This document shows positions 49,065 through 57,188 of a stretch of DNA of 64,000 nucleotides, in pieces; position 1 is the first letter of the stretch, and each line of letters starts with the position of its first letter. Below the pieces are notes generated by a model that was given only the letters and a program-made list of their open reading frames with translations, did no database searches and was not told where the DNA came from. This stretch comes from Terrimesophilobacter sp038243605 (GTDB taxonomy: Bacteria > Actinomycetota > Actinomycetes > Actinomycetales > Microbacteriaceae), in assembly GCA_038243605.1 (NCBI GenBank), contig JBBSQX010000006.1, positions 62,001 to 126,000 of the forward strand, written 5' to 3'. Position numbers and translations under genes: made by a program.

Positions 49065-49931
49065 ATGAGACTCAAGAAGAGCCTGATGATTTCTGCCGTC
49101 GCCGTCGCCAGCGTCCTCGGACTTGGTGCATGTGCAGGCGGAGGAGACGTGGCAGCACCGCCCGTCGCCGAAGCACCAACGTTTGAGGCAGGAACGACCA
49201 TGGCGAAGCTCGCAGACGCGGGCACCATCACCATTGGTACCAAGTTCGACCAGCCGCTATTTGGCCTCAAGGGCCCGAGTGGTGACCCTGTTGGGTTCGA
49301 CGTGGAGATCGGCAAGCTCATTGCTGCCGAGCTCGGCATCGCACCAGACAAGATCAAGTGGGTCGAGACTGTTTCGGCGAACCGCGAGCAGTTCATCGAG
49401 AACGGCACCGTCGACATCGTTGTAGCCACCTACACGATCAACGACAAGCGCAAGGAAGTTATCTCCTTCGCTGGGCCTTACTACAACGCTGGTCAGGACA
49501 TCCTGGTTCTCGCGGGCAACCCTGAGGGCATCAAGGGCCCAGAGGATCTCGCTGGCAAGAACGTGTGCAGTGTTGCTGGTTCCACCTCGGAGAAGAACAT
49601 TGCCGAGTACGGTGTCAACCTCATCACGACCGACACCTACTCGAACTGCCTTGAGCCGCTTCGTAATGGCAAGGTCATCGCGGTCACCACCGACAACGTC
49701 ATCCTCGCTGGTCTTGCTGACCAGAATGAGGGCGAGTTCGAGGTTCTGAGCAACCCGTTCACTGAAGAGCCATACGGCATCGGTCTGGCGCACGACGATG
49801 ACGCGTTCCGCGCGTTCATCAACGACACGTTGGAGAAGTCCTACAAGGACGGTGCCTGGAAGAAGGCATGGGAGGGCACCGCAGGCAAGGTCCTGAAGAC
49901 TCCCGAGCCCCCCGCGGTCAACCGCTACTAA
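49065..49931 (+). CDS. gluB: Amino-acid ABC transporter substrate-binding lipoprotein (glutamate type)
   Basis: The 288-residue lipoprotein has a signal peptide with lipobox LGAC (acylated C23) and a family 3 solute-binding fold (TIGTKFDQPLFGLKGPSG, VGFDVEIGKLIAAELG, VDIVVATYTINDKRKEVISF). It captures the amino acid outside the membrane. AAGGAGA precedes the ATG. A strong terminator-like hairpin follows it, so the permease genes are probably made in smaller amounts. Confidence 0.92.
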   Translation: MRLKKSLMISAVAVASVLGLGACAGGGDVAAPPVAEAPTFEAGTTMAKLADAGTITIGTKFDQPLFGLKGPSGDPVGFDVEIGKLIAAELGIAPDKIKWVETVSANREQFIENGTVDIVVATYTINDKRKEVISFAGPYYNAGQDILVLAGNPEGIKGPEDLAGKNVCSVAGSTSEKNIAEYGVNLITTDTYSNCLEPLRNGKVIAVTTDNVILAGLADQNEGEFEVLSNPFTEEPYGIGLAHDDDAFRAFINDTLEKSYKDGAWKKAWEGTAGKVLKTPEPPAVNRY

Positions 49932-49946
49932 GTAGCTCCACTGGTG

Positions 49947-49983
49947 GGTCTGTCCGTAGGCGAGTGCGGACAGACCTACTTTT
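49947..49983 (+). terminator. Intra-operon terminator between gluB and gluC
   Basis: GGTCTGTCCG (49947-49956) pairs perfectly with CGGACAGACC (49967-49976), the stem extending a few bases outwards, and TTTT follows at 49980-49983. It lies between the binding-protein and permease genes, a frequent site for partial termination that raises binding-protein abundance. Confidence 0.8.
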
Positions 49984-50024
49984 CCCAGCATTTTGACTAT
50001 TTCGAGACTTACAGGAGGTGATGA

Positions 50025-50672
50025 GTGGACGCCATTATTGACGTAACGCCGATCTACTTACACGGCTTTCTCACCACACTGCTGTTGCTTCTGATTGCTG
50101 GTTCAGGCGCATTCGTCGTCGGCGTCATCATTGCGACGATGCGAATTTCTCCGGTGCCGGCTCTGCGCGTGTTCGCCACCGTCTACACGGAGGTTTTGCG
50201 CAATATCCCCCTACTGCTCGTTCTGATGTTCTGCGGGCTTATCTTGCCGTACTTGGGCGTCGACCTCGACTACTTCCCTCTTGCCGTCATCGGTCTCATC
50301 GCCTACACATCGCCGTTTGTAGCTGAAGCCATCCGCTCCGGGTTCAACGGTGTTCCCGTCGGCCAGGCAGAAGCTGCCCGCAGCGTGGGCATGGGCTTCA
50401 TTCAGACGGTGACACTCGTCGTTCTCCCTCAGGCCGCACGCATGGTGGTTCCGCCCCTCATCAACGTTTTCATTGCCTTGACCAAGAACACTTCCGTTGC
50501 CGGTATATTTTTCGTCGACGAGCTCTTCAAACAAACCGGTGCAGCGACCCGCGATAACCCCGGCTCTGTCATCCTGGTTTTGATTTACGCTGCACTGTTG
50601 TACCTCGCGGTCACCATCCCCCTTGGTCTCATTGCCGGTGCGATCGAGAAGAGAGTGGTGGTGATGAGATGA
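50025..50672 (+). CDS. gluC: Amino-acid ABC transporter permease 1
   Basis: The 215-residue permease has about five transmembrane segments and the EAA loop (EAARSVGMGFIQTVTLVVLP) that docks to the ATPase. The GTG at 50025 follows a near-perfect AGGAGGTGA. It overlaps gluD by four bases. Confidence 0.92.
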   Translation: MDAIIDVTPIYLHGFLTTLLLLLIAGSGAFVVGVIIATMRISPVPALRVFATVYTEVLRNIPLLLVLMFCGLILPYLGVDLDYFPLAVIGLIAYTSPFVAEAIRSGFNGVPVGQAEAARSVGMGFIQTVTLVVLPQAARMVVPPLINVFIALTKNTSVAGIFFVDELFKQTGAATRDNPGSVILVLIYAALLYLAVTIPLGLIAGAIEKRVVVMR

Positions 50673-51595
50673 GTATGAGCGTTCTGTACGACGTCCCTGG
50701 CCCAAAGACCCGCCGCCGCTCGATGATTGCGTCGATCATCAGCGTCGTGGCGATTATTGTCTTCTTCTACTGGATGTACGTCATCCTTGCTGCCCCGCGT
50801 GTCAACCCGATCAACGGAGTGACAACGCCCGGCACTTTCGACATTTCGCGGTGGGACATTCTCGCTGACCCCGCAGTGTGGCTCGGTTTCGGCAATGCCA
50901 CCCTCAACACTCTTCGAATGGCAGGCGCCGCCGCGGTACTGGCCATTCTCATTGGAATTGCCTTCGCGCTTGGCCGCACGTCACGCTTCGCGTGGATCCG
51001 CGTGCCCGTGAGCGTCATTCTTGAGTTTGTGCGGGGAATTCCCGTGCTGCTCATGATCTTCTTCGTGTTCCTTGTCTTCATTAACGAGGCATATTGGGCT
51101 GGTGTCATTGGGCTCGGGCTGTACAACGGGGCCATCATTGGTGAAGCGCTGCGCGCTGGAGTCGTCTCACTTCCGCGGGGTCAACGTGAGGCGGGGCTCG
51201 CTGTGGGGCTCACCCCGATGCAGGCGTGGACGTTCATCGAATTTCCTCAGGCGTTTCGTCAAATGCTGCCGATCATTTTGGCGCAGCTCGTTGTCTTGCT
51301 CAAGGACACCTCGTTGGCGTACATCGTCAGCTACCCCGAACTTGCGCGCACCATTGGCGACTACCGCAACTTCTTCGGTAGCAAATACATGTTCACGCTG
51401 TTCACCGTGGGCCTTCTCATTTACCTTGCGTTGAACCTGACCCTGTCGTGGATTGCGCGGTTTGTTGCGCGACGCAGCGGGCCGAGGTTGGGCAAGGCTT
51501 TGCCGAACACTCCGAGGCAGATTGGCGAGGAAGGTACTCGTGCGATCACGCTTCCGGGGTCTGGATATGGTCCACCTGGTCCGCCGACCATCTAA
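50669..51595 (+). CDS. gluD: Amino-acid ABC transporter permease 2
   Basis: The 308-residue permease has a long N-terminal segment before the first of about five transmembrane helices. Its EAA loop is REAGLAVGLTPMQAWTFIEF. The C-terminus carries a ~40-residue Gly/Pro-rich cytoplasmic tail. It starts with an ATGA overlap with gluC. Its stop codon TAA forms part of the predicted pheS -10 element. Confidence 0.92.
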   Translation: MSMSVLYDVPGPKTRRRSMIASIISVVAIIVFFYWMYVILAAPRVNPINGVTTPGTFDISRWDILADPAVWLGFGNATLNTLRMAGAAAVLAILIGIAFALGRTSRFAWIRVPVSVILEFVRGIPVLLMIFFVFLVFINEAYWAGVIGLGLYNGAIIGEALRAGVVSLPRGQREAGLAVGLTPMQAWTFIEFPQAFRQMLPIILAQLVVLLKDTSLAYIVSYPELARTIGDYRNFFGSKYMFTLFTVGLLIYLALNLTLSWIARFVARRSGPRLGKALPNTPRQIGEEGTRAITLPGSGYGPPGPPTI

Positions 51596-51598
51596 ACT
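51593..51598 (+). promoter_or_regulatory. -10 hexamer TAAACT of pheS, overlapping the gluD stop codon
   Basis: The gluD TAA stop begins TAAACT. Eight bases follow before the pheS GTG, so the predicted start is at about 51605, a leader of about two bases. No ribosome binding site is seen. Confidence 0.45.
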
Positions 51599-51606
51599 TG
51601 GTTCTC

Positions 51607-52665
51607 GTGTCTGACGTTTCTACGAGCCCCCACAACCCGATCACCGAGTCTGCAGTTTCCGCGGCGAGAGACGCGGCGCTTGCCGCTGTCGCCGAGGCGA
51701 GCACGACAGGTGGTTTAAAGTCCGCCCGGCTGAAGCACGCAGGGGAGGGTTCCCCGCTCGCGCAGTTGAATGGTCAACTGCGCACGGTTCCGAACGATCA
51801 GAAGGCGGCATCCGGCAAGCTCGTCGGGCAGGCTCGCGCGCAGGTCAATCAGGCCATCGAAGCGCGAGAGTCAGAACTCTCTGCAATCGAAGAGGCAGCT
51901 CAGCTCCATGCAGAAACGGTGGATGTTACGGCGGTCGCCAGCAGGTGGCGGCCAGGCGCACGTCACCCCCTCAACCTTCTGATGGAGCAGATCGGCGACA
52001 TCTTCATTGGAATGGGGTGGGAGGTCGCAGAAGGCCCAGAGCTTGAGAGCGAGTGGTTCAACTTCGATGCGCTCAACACCGATGCCGACCACCCGGCGCG
52101 CTCTGAGCAAGATACATTTTTTGTCGAACCGATCGGGTCTCAGCTTGTTTTGCGGAGCCAGACGTCTCCTGTTCAAATTCGTAGTCTTCTGAGCCGTGAG
52201 CTCCCCGTGTACGTTGTCGCACCGGGCAAAGTGTTTCGTAAAGATGAACTCGATGCCACGCACACGCCGGTGTTCCACCAGGTGGAGGGCATTGCGATCG
52301 ATAAGGGCCTCACGATGGCGCACCTCCGTGGAACGCTCGAGCACTTCGCGCGCCTGATGTTCGGCCAGGAAGCCAAGATTCGTTTGCGCCCCAACTTCTT
52401 TCCGTTCACAGAACCAAGTGCCGAAATGGATGTGTGGCAACCGCATGCGAAGGGCGGCGCCCGCTGGATTGAGTGGGGCGGCTGCGGCATGGTCAACCGC
52501 AATGTGCTGCGTTCGGCTGGAGTTGATCCTGACGAGTATCAAGGCTTTGCCTTCGGTATGGGTATCGAACGCACTCTCATGTTTAGGAATGAGGAGCTGA
52601 AAGATATGCGCGACATGGTCGAGGGCGATATCCGGTTCTCTCAGCAGTTCGGAATGGTGGTCTGA
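51607..52665 (+). CDS. pheS: Phenylalanyl-tRNA synthetase alpha subunit
   Basis: The 352-residue class II synthetase subunit has the N-terminal coiled-coil, motif 1 region (RHPLNLLMEQIGDIFIGMGW), motif 2 (GKVFRKDELDATHTPVFHQVEG) and motif 3 (FAFGMGIERTLMFRN). It charges tRNA-Phe together with PheT. GTG 51607 is chosen over a frame that stays open far upstream into gluD. It overlaps pheT by one base. Confidence 0.96.
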   Translation: MSDVSTSPHNPITESAVSAARDAALAAVAEASTTGGLKSARLKHAGEGSPLAQLNGQLRTVPNDQKAASGKLVGQARAQVNQAIEARESELSAIEEAAQLHAETVDVTAVASRWRPGARHPLNLLMEQIGDIFIGMGWEVAEGPELESEWFNFDALNTDADHPARSEQDTFFVEPIGSQLVLRSQTSPVQIRSLLSRELPVYVVAPGKVFRKDELDATHTPVFHQVEGIAIDKGLTMAHLRGTLEHFARLMFGQEAKIRLRPNFFPFTEPSAEMDVWQPHAKGGARWIEWGGCGMVNRNVLRSAGVDPDEYQGFAFGMGIERTLMFRNEELKDMRDMVEGDIRFSQQFGMVV

Positions 52666-55253
52666 TGCGCGTTCCCGTTAGCTGGCTTCGTGAGTTTGTC
52701 GATGCCCCGGTAAGTCTCACTCCGGATGAGCTTCATGCCGCTCTTGTGCGCGTTGGCCTCGAAGAAGAAGACCTTCACACTTTCGAGCTTGAGGGCCCGA
52801 TCGTCGTCGGCAAAGTGCTTGAGTTTGTGGAGGAGCCTCAGAGCAACGGAAAAACGATCCGCTGGTGCCAGGTGCAGGTTGCTGCCCTTCCTGACGGCGA
52901 CGAAGTTGACTCATCAGGCACCGATGGGGCGCAAGATGGCCGCGCTATCAGGGGTATCGTGTGCGGTGCTGGCAACTTTTTTGTCGGTGACAAAGTCGTC
53001 GTCACACTTCCTGGTTCTGTGCTTCCTGGACCATTTCCGATCGCTGCGCGCAAGACTTACGGGCACGTTTCCGATGGCATGATTGCGTCAGCTCGCGAAC
53101 TCGGGCTTGGCGAAGAGCACGATGGAATCCTGCGTCTGGCAGAGCTTGACCTCGACCCAGAGGTAGGGGAGAACGCCATCGAGCTCCTGGGCTTGGATGA
53201 CTGGGCGGTTGAAGTGAACGTCACGCCCGACCGTGGTTACGCGCTCTCGATCAGGGGGATTGCGCGCGAGTATTCTCACGCAACGGGTGCAGCGTTTCGC
53301 GACCCAGCTGAGTTGCTCACGCCGAGTGCCTCCGGGAGCGAATCCGACCCGCTCCGCGAGGAGTCCGAAGGCCGTCTCGAAAGGAAATCACCCGTCACCG
53401 TTATCTTCAACGACGAGTCTCCGATCCGCGGGCATGACGGCTGTAGTCTTTTTGTCACCCGCGTCGTGCGCGGGGTCGATCCGACTCGCCACACCCCGGC
53501 GTGGATGATCGCCCGACTGAAGCTCGCCGGCATCCGCTCTATTTCCCTCACCGTCGATATCTCCAACTACGTCATGGTGGAACTCGGTCAGCCACTGCAC
53601 TTTTACGATCTTGATCAGGTTAAGGGCGCGATTACGGTGCGCAGAGCGGCTCCCGGCGAGAACCTCACGACGTTAGACAGTCAGGTACGCACTCTCGACC
53701 CTGAGGACCTTCTGATCACCGATGAGGGCGGGCCCATCGGAATGGCAGGTGTGATGGGTGGTGAGCGCACCGAGATTACACTCGAGACCGTCAACGTGCT
53801 CATTGAGGCCGCAAATTTTGACCCGACGTCAATTTCGCGTTCCGCGCGTCGCCACCGTTTGCAGAGTGAAGCCTCCAAGCGATTCGAGCGAGGTGTTGAC
53901 CCGGCTATTGCCGGTGCGGCCGCGACGCGCGCGTCTAACCTTTTGGTTGAATTGGCGGGCGGCACCGCGCATGATGGAATGTGGCGGGTCGGCGAGGTCG
54001 CACAGCCACAACCGATTCTGCTGACTTCTGGCTTCGTCAACTCGATAGTTGGGGCAGATTTCACTCGGCCAGAAATCGTTGGTGCTCTCGAAGCTATCGG
54101 TGGCATCGTCACAGAAACATCAGGCGGTGATCTCGTGGTCCCGCCAACCTGGCGCACCGACCTTAAAGATCAAGCCGATCTTACGGAAGAGGTCGCGAGA
54201 ATTGTCGGGTACGACCGAATTCCGGCAGTCCTGCCCACAGCTCCACCTGGGCGCGGTCTCACGAGAAGTCAGCGGCATCGCCGCTCCGTGTCGAACCTTT
54301 TGGCCTCGAATGGCCTTACTGAGGTCTTGGTGTACCCGTTCGTTTCTGAGTCGCAGCTGTCGATGTTCTCCGAGCCTGGCCCTGCGGTCGAGCTAGCGAA
54401 CCCGATGGATGGCACAGCACCGTTCTTACGCAGATCGCTGATCGCGGGTTTGGTGGCGACGGCGCAGCGCAATCTGTCGCGTGGCCTCACTGATATCGCA
54501 ATTTTTGAGCTCGGTGCCGTGTACCGACCGCACGGAGTCATCACACAGCAGAAGTTTGATTTGCCATTCGGGGCAGAGAAGCCATCAGATGCCACCTTGG
54601 CCGCTCTGAACGACGTGATCCCTGCGCAGCCAATCATGGTGTCTGCTCTTTTCACGGGAGATGCCATCCAAAGGCAGCCGAATATGCAGGCCCAGCACGC
54701 AGGGCTTGCGGATGCCTTGACCGCCGCGCAGCAGGTCGCCGCCGCGGTGGGCGCCACAGTTTCCGTGCGCGCCGCTACGAGTCCGGGACTTCACCCTGGA
54801 CGCACAGCGGCAATCTATATGGACGACACGCAGGTTGGCGTTGCGGGGGAATTGCTTCCGGCACTGGCGCACGAATTGGATCTTCCGAAGCGGGTCGCCG
54901 TCATGGAGGTGAACTTCAGTCAGCTCCTCGATCTCGCGCCTCACGAGGTGACGTCGAGTGCCATCGCCACCGTGCCAGCGGCGACACAGGACCTGTCTCT
55001 CGTCGTCGCGGATACCGTGGCGGCGGGTGATGTTCTCAGCGCGGTGAAAGATGGCGCAGGCCGCGTTCTTGAGCATGCAGCGCTGGTAGACGACTACCGC
55101 GGCACCGGAATGAAGCCTGGAACTAAGTCGTTGACGTTTGCCTTGCGTTTTCGTGCGTCCGACCGCACACTAACGGCGGCGGAAGCCACCGAAGCCAAAT
55201 TGGCTGGTGTGGCTCGCGCCGCCGAAAAGTGTGGTGCAGTTCTCCGCGAGTAG
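52665..55253 (+). CDS. pheT: Phenylalanyl-tRNA synthetase beta subunit
   Basis: The 862-residue protein begins MRVPVSWLREFVD and has the tRNA-binding domain, a B3/B4 editing domain (HDGCSLFVTRVVRGV), the B5 domain and a C-terminal FDX-ACB anticodon-binding domain (PAATQDLSLVV, LVDDYRGTG). A short acidic insertion lies around residues 220-240. The start overlaps the pheS stop as TGATG. Confidence 0.96.
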   Translation: MRVPVSWLREFVDAPVSLTPDELHAALVRVGLEEEDLHTFELEGPIVVGKVLEFVEEPQSNGKTIRWCQVQVAALPDGDEVDSSGTDGAQDGRAIRGIVCGAGNFFVGDKVVVTLPGSVLPGPFPIAARKTYGHVSDGMIASARELGLGEEHDGILRLAELDLDPEVGENAIELLGLDDWAVEVNVTPDRGYALSIRGIAREYSHATGAAFRDPAELLTPSASGSESDPLREESEGRLERKSPVTVIFNDESPIRGHDGCSLFVTRVVRGVDPTRHTPAWMIARLKLAGIRSISLTVDISNYVMVELGQPLHFYDLDQVKGAITVRRAAPGENLTTLDSQVRTLDPEDLLITDEGGPIGMAGVMGGERTEITLETVNVLIEAANFDPTSISRSARRHRLQSEASKRFERGVDPAIAGAAATRASNLLVELAGGTAHDGMWRVGEVAQPQPILLTSGFVNSIVGADFTRPEIVGALEAIGGIVTETSGGDLVVPPTWRTDLKDQADLTEEVARIVGYDRIPAVLPTAPPGRGLTRSQRHRRSVSNLLASNGLTEVLVYPFVSESQLSMFSEPGPAVELANPMDGTAPFLRRSLIAGLVATAQRNLSRGLTDIAIFELGAVYRPHGVITQQKFDLPFGAEKPSDATLAALNDVIPAQPIMVSALFTGDAIQRQPNMQAQHAGLADALTAAQQVAAAVGATVSVRAATSPGLHPGRTAAIYMDDTQVGVAGELLPALAHELDLPKRVAVMEVNFSQLLDLAPHEVTSSAIATVPAATQDLSLVVADTVAAGDVLSAVKDGAGRVLEHAALVDDYRGTGMKPGTKSLTFALRFRASDRTLTAAEATEAKLAGVARAAEKCGAVLRE

Positions 55254-55281
55254 CGGGATCGTTTCGTTAGAGCGCTGCTGC

Positions 55282-55854
55282 TTACTTCTTTCCTCCGAGT
55301 AGCCCGCCGATCAGGCCACCGAGAATGTCGCCTCCACCGCTTCCTCCGGCGCCGCCTCCGAGGAGCCCGCCAAGAAGGTCACCGATGCCGCCGGCCTTAC
55401 TGTTGTCGGGTGCGCTCGAGTTCGTCGTGGATTTCGTGTTCGCTGTTTCTTTGCTTCCACCAAAGAACTGGTGGGCAAGCCAGGCCAGAACGATGGGCGC
55501 GACGATCGGAAGAATCTTTGCGATGATGTCTTGCCCGACGCCCTTTTCTCCGGCGACGGCCTTGACGACCTCATCCTTTTTGGAGCCGAAAACGTGGCTG
55601 ACAATCTTGTCGCCTTCGGCAGTGTCAACCTTGGTGACCTTTTTGCTGCTTTCCAGTTTTCCTTTGTGAGAAGACAGCGCTTTGGTGAGTGACTCTGCGC
55701 CCCCGGAGTCCTGCACGTTTGCGGCCATGCCGCCGACAAGCGTGGGGAGGATCTGGGCGATGGCGGCACTGGCGACTTCGGGATCGACTCCGACTTGCTG
55801 AGCGATGTCGCCGATCGGGATCTGCTTAAGGAGGTCGTCAAATTGAGAAGACAT
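55282..55854 (-). CDS. DUF937 domain protein
   Basis: The 190-residue protein has an N-terminal YidB/DUF937-like domain (QQVGVDPEVASAAIAQILPT, GQDIIAKILPIVAPIVLAWL) and a low-complexity C-terminus made of LLGG/GLLGG and Gly-Ser repeats. Function unknown. TAGGA lies a few bases before the ATG on the minus strand. It is convergent with pheT at 28 bases. Confidence 0.83.
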   Translation of the reverse strand: MSSQFDDLLKQIPIGDIAQQVGVDPEVASAAIAQILPTLVGGMAANVQDSGGAESLTKALSSHKGKLESSKKVTKVDTAEGDKIVSHVFGSKKDEVVKAVAGEKGVGQDIIAKILPIVAPIVLAWLAHQFFGGSKETANTKSTTNSSAPDNSKAGGIGDLLGGLLGGGAGGSGGGDILGGLIGGLLGGKK

Positions 55855-56141
55855 GTGTCCTACTTTCGTCTCGGCACCCGTCTTGAGCGCGCTTAGTGAA
55901 GTCAACTTTAACTTACGGTGCACGCTGAGCGTAGAAGAAGATTTCGCCTCACGGGTGAGACCGACTAGGGTTGCCGCGTGGACACTTCCCGCGATACCCT
56001 CCTCGGCGCTGCACGCCCAGTGAGCCTTCGCGGTCGCCGCACGCGCCGACTTTCGGCGACGTCGCAGCGCTGAGCTCACCCTCAGCCTCGCCGCGTCGCC
56101 GACACTTCTCCAGTCCGTCGTTCGCGTCAGAGGTGGTCCAT
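55855..56141. other. Divergent intergenic region between the DUF937 gene and argC
   Basis: This 287-base stretch presumably contains both promoters. The argC frame stays open through much of it, but the encoded peptide is Arg/Pro/Ser-rich and unlike ArgC. I see no clear ArgR operator or other dyad. Confidence 0.5.
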
Positions 56142-57188
56142 ATGTCGTTATCAGTAGCTATTGCCGGTGCCAGTGGGTATGCAGGTGGTGAGTTGCTTCG
56201 TTTGCTCGCAGGGCATCCGGAGTTTGAAGTTTTCACGGTGACGGCGCACCAGAGTGCGGGTATGCCCGTTTCCTCGGTGCATCCGCATCTCTACTCCTAT
56301 CGTGACCGTCAATTTTCAGAGACGACAGCGGAGGCCCTTGCAGGGCATGACATTGTGTTTATGGCGTTGCCTCACGGGCAGTCTGGTGTCCTTGCTAGCG
56401 AGATGGATGGGGCACCGCTCGTGCTTGATTGCGGTGCAGATCACCGCCTCAACAGTGCCGACGATTGGAAGAAGTTCTACGGCGGTGAGTTCCGCGCCCC
56501 GTGGTCGTATGGGCTTCCTGAGTTGGTGCTTGCTGGCGGCGGTTCGCTGAGGGGCCACCTGGCTGGAGCTCATCGCATCGCTGTCCCAGGGTGCAACGTC
56601 ACCGCGATTACCTTGGGCCTCGCGCCGGGAATCCAGCAGGGGCTGGTGATGGCAGATGACCTCGTTGCGGTACTCGCTGTTGGAACGTCGGGGGCAGGGA
56701 GAGCAACGAAAGCCGAACTGCTTGCGAGCGAAATTCACGGGTCAGTGCGCGCGTATGCGGTGGGTGGTACGCACCGGCATACCCCGGAGATTCGCCAAAA
56801 TCTGATGGCGGCAGGTGGGCGCAATGTGAGTGTGTCATTCACGCCCATTCTCGTTCCCACGTCACGAGGCATTCTCGCCACGTCCACAGCGCGGCTCGCA
56901 CCGGGCGCTTCTGCAACGAAGATTCGTGATGCGTGGGTGAGCGCGTATGCGGATGAGCCGTTCATCACGGTGCTTCCAGAAGGATCGTTCCCCACGACCG
57001 GTGAAGTTCTTGGTTCCAATCGTGTTCATATCGGGCTTGCTGTTGACGCCTCGGCGGGGCGCGTTGTCACGGTGACGGCTATTGACAACCTTGTGAAAGG
57101 TACAGCGGGCGCCGCCATCCAATCGGCGAACCTAGCTTTGGGGCTTCCAGAAACGATGGGTCTGCCGGTGAACGGGGTGGCACCATGA
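56142..57188 (+). CDS. argC: N-acetyl-gamma-glutamyl-phosphate reductase
   Basis: The 348-residue enzyme starts SVAIAGASGYAGGELLRLLA and has catalytic Cys in IAVPGCNVTAI. It reduces N-acetylglutamyl phosphate with NADPH. The ATG at 56142 follows AGAGGTGG. It overlaps argJ by four bases and starts the arginine operon. Confidence 0.95.
   Translation: MSLSVAIAGASGYAGGELLRLLAGHPEFEVFTVTAHQSAGMPVSSVHPHLYSYRDRQFSETTAEALAGHDIVFMALPHGQSGVLASEMDGAPLVLDCGADHRLNSADDWKKFYGGEFRAPWSYGLPELVLAGGGSLRGHLAGAHRIAVPGCNVTAITLGLAPGIQQGLVMADDLVAVLAVGTSGAGRATKAELLASEIHGSVRAYAVGGTHRHTPEIRQNLMAAGGRNVSVSFTPILVPTSRGILATSTARLAPGASATKIRDAWVSAYADEPFITVLPEGSFPTTGEVLGSNRVHIGLAVDASAGRVVTVTAIDNLVKGTAGAAIQSANLALGLPETMGLPVNGVAP

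Noticed and set aside
55971..56141. A long N-terminal extension of ArgC.
   Set aside because: The extension is Arg/Pro/Ser-rich and non-conserved in appearance, and ATG 56142 has AGAGGTGG upstream and the family start.
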